From Opisthorchis felineus (taxonomy: Eukaryota > Platyhelminthes > Trematoda > Opisthorchiida > Opisthorchiidae): a stretch of DNA of 64,000 bases. Made by a program: the position numbers and the translations under genes. The stretch is taken from NCBI GenBank assembly GCA_004794785.1, contig SJOL01006737.1:31280-95279 (forward strand), read 5' to 3'. This document shows positions 24,030 through 36,738 of this stretch, piece after piece (within the stretch, counting starts at the first letter, position 1; each line of letters opens with the position of its first letter). The notes beneath the pieces were generated by a model. The model had not been told where the DNA came from, did not search any database, and saw nothing but the letters and a program-made list of their open reading frames with translations.

Positions 24030-27000
24030 TTTATTCTCAACTAGCGGGTGGCATACCGTCAGATATGATTAAAAGGTGACAATCAGAAGAAAACATTAAT
24101 GGCGGGATTTGTGGGTAATAAGGTTTGCGCGGGAAATGTAGGGTGCCACAAACAATGGGCATTATCCGATGTAGACGCGGTCACCCCTAAACCGGGACGG
24201 GCAGTGCGGCACAGTCACTATAGCTTTTTTCTTATGGAGACAATATGAAGCTGAAGCAAGATCAGATTGAAGATGATGGGCACAAACAAAACGAGGGAGG
24301 GCAAAACAAGAGGCCTCCTGTCTGACACATGACTGCATCTTGCGGAATATGACGAACCAGAACAAAGTATCTTTTAAAGCAGCGCAGTTGGCGTGATCTA
24401 GCCGGTCAGTCGGAAGTAAAACCTAAAACAACTGCTGAGGCCTCGTGGCCTTGGAACGTTCGGCTTATGGCCAGGGTTACAAAAAGCGTAAGTGAGGATC
24501 ATGGAGTGGGGGATTAGAGGACAGGTTGTAGCAGGAAGCTCAGAACCATAGTGTACGCGAAACTGTAGAGACGCACTGGCATCGCTGTCGTAGTGGAGTC
24601 GAGTGTAAATGTTCCATGGATGAGTGCGTTGGTGACAACACATAAGCCGGAATGCAAACTGTGTAAGAAACATTATTGACTTCGAAGGGATCATGGTCTT
24701 AAATTGGTTAACTCCACACGAACGTTTCAGCAGGTTAGAATGGGCTCGTCCTTGAGGGACTGAGGCCAGGTGAAGAGTTTGTTCGTGTTTGCAGTTAATT
24801 GAACGAGTATGCGACAGCGTACGGTCAATAGTGGGTTTGATATCAAGCTAAGTATGGCAGTGCTGCGACGTCAATGAAGTTACGTTTGAGGTGATTGGGC
24901 TGGGATGTGCAAATCCGTGAGCAGGAGGATTTTTTTGTTTGATTGGGAATCTGCAGAAATCCAAATAAGAAGAGGACATGGTGACAAAGTTCTTGTACGT
25001 AATAATTTGGAACGTATACGTGATTATTCAAACAACGACTGATGATGTACTTTCAGATGCTTTCACATTTACTGGGTAGGATACAACACAGCCCTTAAAG
25101 CTTCTACCGCAATATTTGCATGACCAAACGAAACCCTTCCGTAATAGCTTTGTTTGAATCTAACAAACAAATATGGACAAATCTGCAACGACTCACTCAT
25201 ATGCTTTCAACCAAGAGCATAATTCTTTAGGGAGAAAAGGGTGAGAGTATGTTGTGGTGCTCAAAATCGAACGTCATTCATCTGCATAACAATTTCTTGT
25301 TGACGGGGTACTCACTTGGAACCCACCTGAATATCTTGTTGGTAATATCTTTGTGGGTAACCGGCCGTAGGTTGTCGAAGAGTTTCAAAAACTTTAACAG
25401 TACTGCATTTCGTCAATTTCGGTGACCATGTTTACTTCGCATATGACGTTGGTCTCACACCATCAAATGTGGCATGCATTGTGAACCTGCCTTCTGAGAA
25501 CTTCGGAAACCATTTTTCTGAAATGGTACTTGCGCAACTTCCACAAACCCCAAAATCCAACGTACGTTTTATTGTCGATTTTTCAGCCAGTGTCATTTTA
25601 ACTTGCTGACTCCTAAGCAGGGTTTACTGTACCGAATGTACGTGTGCTTCTACTCGAGTTTTGTGCGTTCACTACAACTACGGTTTTCAACTGAGGTAAA
25701 AAACTAACCGTTGTTAGAATATCCACGAAAATTAGCACATGTGTCCCAGGAACGCGAAGGTTTGTGCACCAAACCAGCGCTGTGATAAAATGGATACTTT
25801 AGGCTGTGAAACGCCGCGCAGTTTTTCACACGAAAACCACTCTGCAAACTGCTAGCATTCATTCTAAGCTGCCAGAAAATTTGCTCATTCTTCAGATTTG
25901 CTCCTCCGCCCAAAAGCCGCAGACCGCGTTAAGGAAAGTAATTTTTGGGTAAGCAGTGTCACGAAGCATCAAACAAAGCGAGATAAAAACAGCATTCATA
26001 TATGTTTATGTGGTGAAAATGATGTTGCTTCGAACAGTCATCTCCGCAGACAAGGTCAAATGACATCTCATTAACGGGACAGAATGAGTTGTTGCTGTTT
26101 TGGCAATTCTGCTCAGTGTTGCTACACTCAAGGGATCTAGTTTTTATATCACCTGTTTTCCGCAAACAACAAGAATTCGGTTTTCGCAATGGACTGCGTT
26201 TCTTTAAATGCTTCAGATGTATAGGCAAGCGCCTGAATAATTCTGCATTTAAAATAAAAATTACGTTTTGCTCACCAGGCGGAAACCAAAGCAGATCTCA
26301 CCGTTTATATACCCAAGTCGCCCTATGAAGGCTCGACTGACACATGCCTGTTGACAAAACCTCACATCCAGCAAACCTTCAACTTGGAGTACTGCTTCAT
26401 AACTTTTGAAAGGCTTTCCAAAAATATGTGTTTGGCGTCATCCAACTAATTCATCCAGTGCTAGTTATCGACGAGATTTGACAACACACGCACGGCCACG
26501 GGAAGCAGTTTGTCGCGGTGGTATTTGACATCGGTTTTTCGTCTGCTATGGTCATGATTTGCTTTGTTACAAAGCACTGAAATCGCATGAACAATAATGG
26601 GACTGCTTTTAACAAACGTGCAAAAACACGGAGTAATTTAAAAGAAAATCTACTTAGCCGAATGACGATAAGTGAATAATGTTGACGCTATTACATAAAT
26701 GCTCCCAGTTGGCCTGTGTAATCAAATAAACGTTACCATATCATTATTAGGGCCTGGAGGATTCACCTAACTTGATAGAAATTTTTTTTGAAGGAGTGAA
26801 GAGCATACAATGGTTTTCTTTATTATAGCCGTCTGAATTGAAATATACGGGAACAGAAAATTTCCCGCTGGATCGATTGGAAATGCCGAACAAACTGCCG
26901 CTATACCGAGTCAGTCGCGTATCACTTGCTACGTACAAACCGGTCCCTGTTAAAATATCTGGTTTTGTAGAAGCAAACAATATGGCACGCTTTTTTTCGT

Positions 27001-28610
27001 AGGAGGATATTATCGCGAAATATATTTATCAAAAGCTGACAAAACTTCCGAGTCCGAGTGTAGTAGAAAGCATTAGGATTGCACTGGATAGCAAATTGAC
27101 TGCTTCGGAGAGGAGGCAATAGCCGACTGACAAACTGGGACAGGGTTGTAGTCGAACTTGGTACGCACACAACGTTTCCGCTCCATACTGAGCTTGTCCC
27201 ATCTATTCTCAACCCATTTAAAAGTCTTCGTTAACTATGCGTTTTTAGAAAAGTCTCACAGAAGAGGAGAGATATTTTATACTCTTTCAAAGAAAAGCCA
27301 CATCCTTTCCGGCATAAGATGTGTTAACCCACTATATTAGAAAATGTTGGTGGCGAAAATGGTCCATATTGGTGCATATATATTTTGTATCGTCGCTTTT
27401 TTATCAATATTACGTTACAGTGCGAATTTGTTCTCTCATCATGTCTTGTCTCGTGCTGTAACCTGTCAAGACATACTGGTCGCTAAATATGAAATATATG
27501 GTTCATTTAATATTTCTAAGCCCGGGCATGCAGCGTTGGTTTCATTGCATTCAAGTAGATCGAATAATTCATATATTTCCCATACTTGAAGTAGGATCAT
27601 TGGCGTTAAACATTCAAACTTAATGAATTAAACTGAATGTGCACTTTCTCATAACTTGTTTTAAGTTAGATTTTTGACAAAGGATTTATAGTTGAGCATA
27701 TTACTACTTGGATCCCAATGCTGCGTGCAAAAACCGCATTTATTCGGGAGCTATGTATATTATATATCAGTCAAACTATGTTTCGCACGAATTTAATGCG
27801 TTTTTAAATGTTTAACAATGCTGGAATTTTTTTAACTAAATAATAGAAATTTTCCATGGGCGGAATATGTATCTATCCGGCATTCGCATTGTTCTCATAC
27901 TGCAAGCGTACCGCCAGGCCCACTGTTCTAAACTAAACATTTCAATCGTTCTTCTTGAACAACTGGAAGCCGGACAAATACAAAAAGTCAGCTCTCTCCA
28001 AAGAAATTTAAATTTCCAGTACTTTGTTTTGAACCGAAATATTTGGGCTCGTTTTCCAAATACAGCAACTGTGTGACCACAATTAATTATTTTACGTGTT
28101 GCACTCAGAACCTGTCTACAATTAACGTTGGCTGTGTAAGTTTGGTATCACTTGAAGACTTTTTCTGAAGTAATATGTCTATTGGCATGTTTATAACGGC
28201 GTCCGCCAAGCGCCTTCCCGGTCGTGTATAACTGCAAACTTGTGCTACGCAACTCAAGGTTCTGGATTTTATCTGCCGACAGGTGCGTGCTACATTTTCG
28301 GTAGACGAATATGCCTTGCGACAACGGTGTGCATATCAGTTTGTGCGCAAAAGGTTAAAACTCAGATCCACAGCCGTTTTGAGGCTATGTTACTGGATGT
28401 GAGGCGTCCTCATGCTGCAAGTTTTACTGGCACCCAAATAAAAATTATGCAAAAAAAATTAAGATTTGCACATTCTTGGCCAGTGTATGAACAATGCGCA
28501 CATTGTTACATCTAATTACAGAGAAAGTTGATCTACTCTGTTCTCTTTCTTATCGAAAAAGACTTGAACACGATAGAAAGCTTCCTTCAGTATCCCATTT
28601 CACGTAACCT
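24030..28610. other. Anonymous sequence, no gene recognised
   Basis: A minus-strand open frame of 98 codons at 24398-24694 and several shorter ones have no motif I can assign. No RNA gene was seen. Confidence 0.4.
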
Positions 28611-28621
28611 TGGAAAGCTGT

Positions 28622-28649
28622 ATAATACCCCTTTAGGTAGGGGTATTAT
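28622..28649. other. Perfect hairpin, 10-bp stem and 8-base loop
   Basis: ATAATACCCC at 28622-28631 pairs perfectly with GGGGTATTAT at 28640-28649 around the loop TTTAGGTA. There is no nearby gene to suggest a role. It may be chance or part of a small DNA element. Confidence 0.7.
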
Positions 28650-28659
28650 TATACTCCAA

Positions 28660-30460
28660 AAACATAGTGTGGCATTTCCGGTGGCTGGTCTATGGAACCC
28701 ATAATATGTATACTCATCTACGTGGGAAAAATGGGTTTTTGAATTGTCAGTCGTTTCGAATTTCAGTTTGAGGGTGTTCATACGTAACAGCCTATCGTAC
28801 GTTGTTTTTGGTCGTGCAAGATTCCCGCAACCGACTCCTAACAGCGGACAATAGTTCTGCACAAACTGTTTGGGATGAATAATGTCGTATTGAGTGAGAG
28901 ACTTTCTGTCATTGTTGGGAGGGCTAATGGCAGCTTTTATCTATCCATCTGTAAATGGGCAAAAGTTTCCTGAACTCGAGATCCACAAATGTTGCTCCCC
29001 TTCCATGTGACGCAAAAGGGCACGTCTTTGAATAAACCTTCTGGAGCACTAAAACCGGTAGTTCCCAACACAATAAACAATATATTTGGCGATATAAACA
29101 TCATTCCCTGGAAGCTCCATACAAGTTGGTGCCACAGGAGAAGTAGAAAGGATGTTCGAACTGCGAGAATTGATTTGAATTGGAGGCCGTATGTCGGTTT
29201 AAAATTTTAAAGTGTCTCAGATGCTTGTTGGACTTAAAGCTCCAGTTGCCATTAGCAGTATAGGACTGCTTTAACAAGGTAATTGCGCGCTCTACAAAGC
29301 ACGACTTCAAACACACATTCTTTGAAAGCGTTTTTATCAGTAATATTTCAACGAGCGCGTTGTCCGCAGAGTTTGCGAACGGCTGACTGCGTCCACAGTT
29401 TGCATATCAAATTTATCTATATTACATGTCGTAGCATAGGCCAAAATGTTTTCAAAAACTAGCTTCCCATGACTGTCTCACACGAAACACACTGAAGTTA
29501 TTTTTAAATTTGTGTGGCCGGTTCAACCCCAACACGCGTTTTCTCGAGGCTACAGCAAGCCAATAGCCTATTTCGCAATAAACATTAGCAATGGGGCGGA
29601 TCGGCTGACCTCGTGTTAAACTTATGAGCAATTTATTTCAGCGTTCAAAGCCGAGAAACGTCCACTCCACTTGTCTAGCGATCGTAGTTCCCAGCTAGGT
29701 GACGTCCTTTTTCTGTGTTTGTAAATCTCTTTGTATGCCGCTTCGATAACGAAAGCTACACAGGTATGAGGGAGCACCTGAACTTATAACGAAACTTCAC
29801 AGAATGCCTGACACAGAATTTATTAATGGTTGTACCAGACTAGCTTCGATGATGTAGTGATGTTGCTGGATTGTCGTTTGCTCAGTGGGCCCAGTGTACG
29901 CTTCTGTTTTAGTTGTAATACACTCCCATTGGGACAGAAATTTGCGGCGATCAAACCGGTGCATGCTCAAGGATGCGCACTACCAATAGCTCAATCTTGG
30001 CCGAAAAATATTTCAGTCCATAAAATATTTGCGGGTAGAATAAGCGTTCTCACGTAATTGTTTCGTTTTGTTGTTCGCACGCTCAAACAAAACTCACCCT
30101 AGTCTCGTACAATAACTGTAATTTTTTCAGCATAGTTGTTGGTCTGATATTTCCAAGCTAATGATCCCGTGAAAAAACGACCGCCAAAAGTGCAGAAAGT
30201 ATATTAACGACCAACACCAAGTCAAAACACCTGTACATCGCGTCGTTTAAAAAGTGTGTTGCAAAAACACTGTGAAAATTCTCTACGCTCTGGGTGCGCG
30301 ATTGGAAACCGGCATTCCACAACTACTGGATCTTGATTGGCTTTTTGGTCCAAATCTCGACCGGTATGTTATTGCTGTGGATTCACTCTCTTTCGAATCC
30401 TATCTGTCTAGCGTCCCAATCTTAATGCGTGCTCGTACTGCGCCTCTGAGTGAGTAGCCC
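28660..30460. other. Anonymous sequence, no gene recognised
   Basis: Only short frames. Nothing was assigned before the integrase end of the Gypsy relic. Confidence 0.4.
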
Positions 30461-30579
30461 TTCGGATGTTTGGGATAAGACAGAAATCAAAAGGGTTCAG
30501 AAGCATCTCTGGACTCAACGCCCTCGGTGTACCTTTTCATCTTTGCATCTGACGGCGGAGTACGAGTTGCGTTCCGTAT

Positions 30580-30770
30580 CTACCTGGCCGGGCCAACTGG
30601 AATCTCGTGGAACACGTAACCGCTCATCTTTGTTTCCCGAATGTGCTCTGAAATCCACATGGGGCGTCTGGCGAAATATTCGCGAACCAACAATCTCTGG
30701 CCTTCACAGAAGTAGCGCGCGGTTGCTCCATGATGGCGGTTCCTATATTTTTGTTTTGCGGTAACTAACC
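30580..30770 (-). pseudogene. Gypsy integrase C-terminal (GPY/F-type) fragment
   Basis: The frame reads YFCEGQRLLVREYFARRPMW, then ISEHIRETKMSGYVFHEIPVG, then a stop. It fits the consensus GDrVlVRdY...W..G.I......Y.V.v of the domain that follows the integrase core in many Ty3/Gypsy elements. A further 35 codons or so remain open after the stop (IRNATRTPPSD), where the HxNQLRP-type end would be. Confidence 0.75.
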
Positions 30771-30774
30771 CGCC

Positions 30775-31560
30775 TTTCCTGTGGCCGGATTGTGTCGTTC
30801 GCTATTCCAAGCTTCATCAGAAGCAGTGCCTCTATTGGTGCGTTATGTTTGGCTTCGTTCGATATGTTAGCAGAAACCTTTGCAAAATATCCTTTGTTTA
30901 TTCTTCCCCTCTGAAATTCTGACTAGCACGCTTCAGATTGTCAAGGAAGCATTTCGGCCGCCTGGCGAGGGACTTTATTTATGCTATTCTCCCGACAAAA
31001 CGCTGCCAAAGCCGACGATATGAGCTGACTTGTGTTGCCGGAAACAATGCACTCTTGTGTTTCAAAGAGGCCGAACAATAGTCAGAGTTCCAGGACTTTA
31101 GTGGCAGTTGCGCGGCTGTTCACTGGAAGAAGATTTCCGGCCATTCGCTGTAGGCATTGACCTTGACTAAAAGGTGTTCGCCGCCAAGTGGACCAGGATA
31201 TTCGTTATGAATATGACACCTGGGTTCGGACGGTTGCGGCCACGCCCGTGGGTAGGTTTTCACGGGTGACTTGAAACCTTCACCACACCGCATGCAAGAT
31301 TTGGAGAGTTGATTAATACTAGAGTCTATCGAAGTCCAGTATACGTAACTCAGAGCAAAGGCCTTCATCCTGTTTGCTCCCGGGTATCATTTATGTAATT
31401 TCTTTGGAATGAAAACGCATTCTGAAAACGAGTGCCATCAGCCAGATAGTGATAGTGTGACACGCTGGTTGAAGCATGCATTCACTTTGTCTTTCAAACA
31501 GGTACGTGACCAATGATTGCAGTGGTACTTGATGACTTCTGGCAGCATAGTGTTCTTGTC
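30775..31560 (-). pseudogene. Gypsy integrase relic (H2C2 zinc region and core)
   Basis: Starting near 31540 on the minus strand, the frame reads IKYHCNHWSRTCLKDK, ECVFIPKKLHK, a stop, then YPGANRMKAFALSYVYW, KSCMRCGEGFKSPVK and the core start GPLGGEHLLVKVNAYSEWPE. In intact elements the last segment is a GPxxGxxFLVxVDAYSKWPE-type run; the first catalytic Asp is Asn here (VNAYS). Further on, after a deletion and frame breaks, come FLDNLKRASQNFRGEE, DILQRFLLTYRTKPN and APIEALLLMK, the usual end of the core domain. The middle of the core, with the second Asp, is not readable. Confidence 0.86.
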
Positions 31561-31780
31561 GGTATCCCGGAGGAATACGTAGGTATTCACTGGGAGAATG
31601 TAAACCACTGCAGATACTAGGCGGTTAACCTGTGTTTCAAGGCAACTAGTGCATCTACAGCATTCGCTGGTTTGTACCTGCTTGAATCAATAAGTCGCAA
31701 CAGTGCGTCGGGTTTTTGAGGCTGGGTTGGGAATTGAACCTTATCATGCAACCATATCCCGGAAGAAGAGTAGCCCATCG

Positions 31781-32168
31781 CTAGAGGGTGAGTAGCAAAT
31801 CAGGATTCAGCGTGGTTTTGAAAGAGACAAAGGTGCTTTGGTATTCATCTGACTGTGTCCCCTTGTGGCCTTTGGTGAGCAGATCCTTCCGTCGACCTCG
31901 GAGGCTATTCACGGCTGGCAGAAGCGAGCTGAAGTGACTGACGGGACAGAGGATGTACCTGGTGGAAGTCGCGTCTGTGGGTGCTCTAATGCATTTGATG
32001 GCGTCAAATTTCCCCGGGTTCGTCAATAATTTAGCAAAGATACTATATCGACAACACGAAGCAGGCACATTTTTCTCGGCGTATTCTGAAGTCATATTCT
32101 TGCAGACAACCAAGCACGTAATCAAGGCACTTTCATAATTCGTCGGGATCATGCAGAGTAGTTGGTCG
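31781..32168 (-). pseudogene. Gypsy reverse transcriptase palm end and RNase H start (broken)
   Basis: In one minus-strand frame the segment reads LQEYDFRIRREKCACFV, the part just after the catalytic YxDD box. It then shifts to a second frame with GKFDAIKCIRAPTDATSTR, LLTKGHKG and FKTTLNPDLLLTL. These correspond to the AI..MPAPTDV..LRSFLG, LL.KG and K..L.SDLLLTHYDP blocks connecting reverse transcriptase to RNase H. The YxDD box itself is not present: the upstream fragment ends before it. Confidence 0.84.
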
Positions 32169-32169
32169 T

Positions 32170-32610
32170 TTAGGGAACACCAGCCCTCAGTGGTCGGTTC
32201 ATTTCCTGGTCAAGGTCGGGTGAAGCTGCATATGATACTGAGCGTTTTAGTCTGAAATCTGGTGTAGCACTGGGGAGAAGTAAGATTCTGGCTCTTGATT
32301 TTGTGCGCCATCCAAACACGTCAGCAAATACAGATCCATAGTGTTGTGGAAGGTCCCTGAGTGAACGTATCGGATAGTGTGTTCGTTCGAGGGCACCTTC
32401 GAGTGCCGCATGCATAAGGTTGCAAGTATAACTATTTGTTTTCTCCAGAAGATCCAGTTTGTCAATCCAACCTAGCCCCATATGGTGAAGCATCGGGCAT
32501 GACATAAGTTGGGAAGTGATTGTGCCGTAGAGCCATTGTAGCTTATGGATATATCAATCTTGCCAGTCAAATTCAGTTTACCACCAGAAGCATTATGGAC
32601 CAAATACGGC
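32170..32610 (-). pseudogene. Gypsy protease end and reverse transcriptase N-terminal fragment
   Basis: From about 32610 the frame NASGGKLNLTGKIDISISYNG matches the region after the retropepsin active site. After a frameshift it continues as LHHMGLGWIDKLDLLEK, then HYGSVFADVFGWRTKSRARI, TPDFRLKRSVSYAASP and LDQEMNRPLRAGVP. The last blocks correspond to the lead into the reverse transcriptase (ATPVFRPKRPVPYA, xVDQELxRLxxxGVL). The next fragment resumes after the catalytic box, so well over 100 residues of reverse transcriptase are deleted here. Confidence 0.82.
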
Positions 32611-32619
32611 AATTTTTCT

Positions 32620-33320
32620 CAATTATTATGTTTTTTAATTATTTGCACGCATTATATCTTGAGCTCGGCGTGCGATGGCTTTGGGAGTGGCTTCAGATAT
32701 GTTCGTTGGGGAAAGTGGGGGCTGTCGGCTTTTCACCCTTCACGGCACTTAAGAAGGCGTTGAAGGAATTGCCCTTTGAAGTATGGAATGCCGTCATGTG
32801 AAGTGTAGGAGTTCGGCAACGTTTTTATCACTCAGGTCATACACAACTACCGCCGAAATTGTCGGCCCCATGTGTTGAGTAAATGAAGGATAGTTGAGTT
32901 ATACTAATGCAGTTGATATGCCATCGGCCCTGGAAATACTTCGGGGGACCGGACGCGTGCTTCCAATGCAGTAGGGGAAAGGACAATATAGCCACATATG
33001 CTTCTACAGAGGGCAGCGAATAGCGCTGTTTGACGCTTCCCGGATGTGGTAACTATCGATGGGACACACGTGACAAACTAGTTCGTGGCAAGTTTCTTTA
33101 AATTGACCAATATATGGCCTGTAGACACAAACCGTACTTCTTCGAGATCGCGGATGTCATTGGTGCCGGAAGTCCGGTCATGTATGACTTCCTGGAAAGT
33201 AAACAGCCTGCTCCCATGCGTAAAATTTTGGTTTATTAATGAGAATGAGGGGCGAACAGTATTACATGAAGACTTTTGTGTTGGAAAAACTGGCGGCACG
33301 AATGTGGGTTGAAAGATTAG
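32620..33320. other. Anonymous sequence between Gypsy relic and zinc-finger relic 2
   Basis: 73- and 75-codon frames overlap on opposite strands at 33078-33312, without a recognisable motif. If the Gypsy element had a gag here it is no longer readable. Confidence 0.4.
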
Positions 33321-33334
33321 TTTAAATTTCAGGA

Positions 33335-33570
33335 TTTGGGATTTGTCGAAAGTGACCGCATATGAAATTCTGGGAAAAACAGATGATGTATTGAAATTGT
33401 CATGTGGTATGGAATGATTTTGTATAGGTGTGCATGTGAGTTTGTGTAACGGCAGATTCAGATCGCCGTAAAATTGCGTTCAGCACAATTCGCAGCCGTG
33501 AATCAAAATTTCGTGCCTAAACCTGGGCAAACGTGTCAGCTTTTTCTCAAAGACGTGTATAGTGCTAAAT
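33335..33570 (-). pseudogene. C2H2 zinc-finger relic 2
   Basis: The minus strand shows CELC followed by a TGA, then TQFYGDLNLPLHK, colinear with the CELCGSQF...QLHKY finger of the 53.6-54.3 kb exon. About 100 bp further on it shows FHMRSLSTNPK, matching IHMRSHSTSKP of the next finger. Spacing and order agree with the 53.9-54.1 kb region, but nearly every finger has lost a ligand and the frame is broken. It is a paralogous relic. Confidence 0.65.
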
Positions 33571-33719
33571 GTCAATGACCAGCAGGTCTGTTTTTTCGGA
33601 GACGAATTATTACGGCGTTCATATGCGTCTCTTTGAGAACGACGTCCAGTAGAGCACGGAATTTTTGTGCATGTTTGGGTTTCATTAACATCTCTACATC
33701 AGTTTTACCTTATGGAATG

Positions 33720-34790
33720 TGTTTGGAAATCCTAAAAATCACACTTTTCTGACCAGTTTGGCCCCACCAAAATTCTTTTCACTAGGTAAGCAAGAACACC
33801 CCCCGAAAACTTTCTGATTCACAGAAACTTTTTGAGCGTCCATGCAATCAAAGAAAAAAATGGTTATGGACAGCCATCTCATGTGCCGCAAAATAGGTTT
33901 TGATCATTAAAGACCAGATAACATCTTTTATTTTGCACACTTTAACCAGTTTTTCTAGGCGTGTTCCTCTGCAGCGCGCGACCTTGCAAATTAACGGATG
34001 AATAGTTATGTTATCTCAGTGCATCAAATATTTGTGGACATCTTCGACAAACGTTACGCTCCGACGTAGAAGCGAGCCCAATAATATCGATAAAGCAATT
34101 TTATTTTGTGCCACCGATATAATTCACTTTCTCTTTGATAGCCGTTTATTCTGTGACGTTTTCCAAACACAATTTGGCGCCACATCACAACGAATACTCT
34201 ACTGTAATTGTTTCAATATTGACCCAAAATACTGTAAATAAAACTAACTTAATGCCCAGTACTACTCTGAGTAAGAATTGCAAAAGGGCGTATATTCAGT
34301 AAACCGTAATTCATGTCCTCAAACCAAATACATTTTTAAAGGTTAAGCCTATTTCCGTCCAGGATTTTGACAATACAATCCAACTGGCCAAAATGGTTTA
34401 GAAATAAACTTCCATAAACCATCATGTGCTTGAAAATGACATTATAAAAGGCTTGCGATCCGGAGCATGTGCGTTTTTATTTACAAAGGCTGTTTCACGG
34501 TTCTGAAAACTGTGCTATGCGACAAATTGTCTGTTGCGGTAAAACGCACGATACAGTAAGATGAGGGGATTTAAGATGATACAATCGCAAATAATTTAAA
34601 TGAAACGGATGAGACTTTTGATAGAGGTTCGTGAATGAGGCTTCTTCAAACCCTCCTAACTTGCACGTAAATATACTGGATAAATACACGGAATATACGA
34701 TCCGCTGCAGCACAGCAAAATTTCGTTGGAACGAATATCGCTGAGCATGTGTTGTTAAATCTGAGGCTATTAGACCTCCAGGCCAGAATA
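33720..34790. other. Anonymous AT-rich sequence
   Basis: No coding, RNA or repeat assignment. Confidence 0.4.
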
Positions 34791-34794
34791 TGAC

Positions 34795-36437
34795 AGGCAT
34801 TTGTTCTTATAGGTGGTGTTGCATTTCTTGTCCATTCTAGGATGAGCTCCCCAAGAAAGGGAGCTAACGTTTGTGCACCTTGGTTGTTCAAACGTCATGC
34901 GGGATTCCCAGAAAGATGTTTCTGTTAGACAATTGCAGGAAAAGGTATTATTAGTCAATAAGAACAATGTGAACTTGAGCAGTTGAGAAGGAATTTTCCA
35001 CCTAAGTTTACACCAACGATATCGCCCCAGTGGCCAACGAAGCACTTGCAAGCCCACCGTTAATATGAGTAAACTTATCAACAAAATGTTGAGAACAAAC
35101 AAAGGGACAACCACGCCGCCCAAATTACCACTTCATTTGGGGGGTGTCGTTACACGTAAAGTGCACGAATTCACGGATTGATACACGGGATCGAGGCTTT
35201 CGCCCATTTTCCAGGGTCGTCTATCGTGCATCTGTTTGCCTGCGGGGCACAAGACTTAAACGAGTAACGTTGCCCTAATGTTGCCAGCGCGAGACACCTA
35301 AAAGTGCTTTTAACTGGTTACTAGATACGGCGTGAACAACCGTGGATTACTGCACGCACCAACTGCCCGAAGTGCTAAAAACTGCTCCCTAATAAAGATG
35401 TGTGCTCTGGGCTTGAAAATCTCTCTTTCCATGTCCCAATAATGTGTCGAGTCAACGTTAAAAGACATGTTGGCCTAACGCTATTCATCCAGGCACACGT
35501 AAAAAATAGGTCTCATTGGAGGCGACGATACTCCAAGAGAGGGATGTTATATAGAGTATCTGGAAGGTCATGCGAGTACCACGATAAGTAGTAGGGTGTC
35601 AAATGTGTTTTGAGCCGATTGTTAATCGTGCAGTGAAAGGGACACTTTTGGAAAGTGCCATATACCTAAATCACTTTCGGCATCTCTCCTCGTACTGTCT
35701 TCTCTTCCATTCCCATCATGCTCCAGTAACACCATGGTCATAGTATGAGCAGATTGCAAACCGAGCAGGATAGTATGTAGCCAGTCTGGCTGTCGGACAA
35801 AATCTAAAATAGTTGTAGCAAAAGCAATCCTACTCAAAAATACTATTTACTGATTACATTACAACTTATGCTACCCGGAATTCACAGCAATATAATTTGG
35901 AAGGATTCATCACCAAGTTCAAAAAACTTGTTATAAACCAAATTGTACAGACCTGCGCCGTTAATTCACTTTTTTTATTTTCAAACGTTTCCCATCCTTT
36001 AACCACATCATTCAATCTCGCCCTATGAGCCGTTTAGTTAGAACTAATGCCTTTGTTTGCAGCGCATCAGTTTTGGTAGCCACATCAGCGTGTCGTCCGG
36101 TGCTGGCATTCTTAGGATGCTAGAAGTAAATCTCCAAGTCTGGACCAAAGTCTAGGAGGACAGTGTGCTTCCCTTCCTCACATAATCTAATTGCTTAGCA
36201 CTGATGTTTGTTGTGTATCATAAACAATAATTCGAGATGCAAGAACAATGGTTGGCCTAACTGACCCATCATTAACCAATTGCTTCCAACCACGAATCCC
36301 TGGCTATCCAGAAAATGCAGCCGCAGGCTACACAAGAGTCACCGGGCCAAAGAAGCCTTGATCCACTGAATAACTGTTGATGGGCACCTCTGAGCGTTTT
36401 GTATTTGAATGCCCGTGAATGAGTCTCACCAGCAGAA
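34795..36437 (+). repeat. Duplicated segment, copy 1 left part
   Basis: Colinear and about 93-95% identical to 36739-38353. It ends at the 301-N gap. Its last 280 bases (36158-36437) are identical by eye to 39815-40094. I see no coding sequence or transposon hallmark in it; matching 63-75-codon frames in both copies (35400-35591 and 37279-37506) are explained by the recent duplication. Confidence 0.85.
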
Positions 36438-36738
36438 NNNNNNNNNNNNNNNNNNNNNNNNNNNNNNNNNNNNNNNNNNNNNNNNNNNNNNNNNNNNNNN
36501 NNNNNNNNNNNNNNNNNNNNNNNNNNNNNNNNNNNNNNNNNNNNNNNNNNNNNNNNNNNNNNNNNNNNNNNNNNNNNNNNNNNNNNNNNNNNNNNNNNNN
36601 NNNNNNNNNNNNNNNNNNNNNNNNNNNNNNNNNNNNNNNNNNNNNNNNNNNNNNNNNNNNNNNNNNNNNNNNNNNNNNNNNNNNNNNNNNNNNNNNNNNN
36701 NNNNNNNNNNNNNNNNNNNNNNNNNNNNNNNNNNNNNN
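36438..36738. other. Assembly gap of 301 N
   Basis: Undetermined bases. Open frames drawn across this gap are artefacts. Confidence 0.99.

Larger units (their letters stand above)
30465..32610 (-). mobile_element. Ty3/Gypsy retrotransposon pol relic
   Basis: Read on the minus strand, successive fragments follow the order of a Ty3/Gypsy pol: protease C-terminal region (about 32610-32500), reverse transcriptase N-terminal part (32500-32173), palm end and start of RNase H (32168-31781), tether and zinc-binding integrase N-terminus (about 31560-31290), integrase core (31290-30780) and the GPY/F-type C-terminal module (30725-30580). The frame is broken in many places, and the reverse transcriptase fingers and catalytic palm are missing. 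I saw no terminal repeats around it. The order and sequence style fit elements common in flatworms. Confidence 0.85.

Noticed and set aside
24030..24830. Possible non-LTR retroelement 3' end beside the (AAT)n run
   Set aside because: No reverse transcriptase or endonuclease motif in any frame, and no second copy in the window.
32520..32801. 93-codon plus-strand open frame
   Set aside because: It partly overlaps the minus-strand Gypsy protease region, whose reading is supported by family motifs; best seen as a shadow frame.
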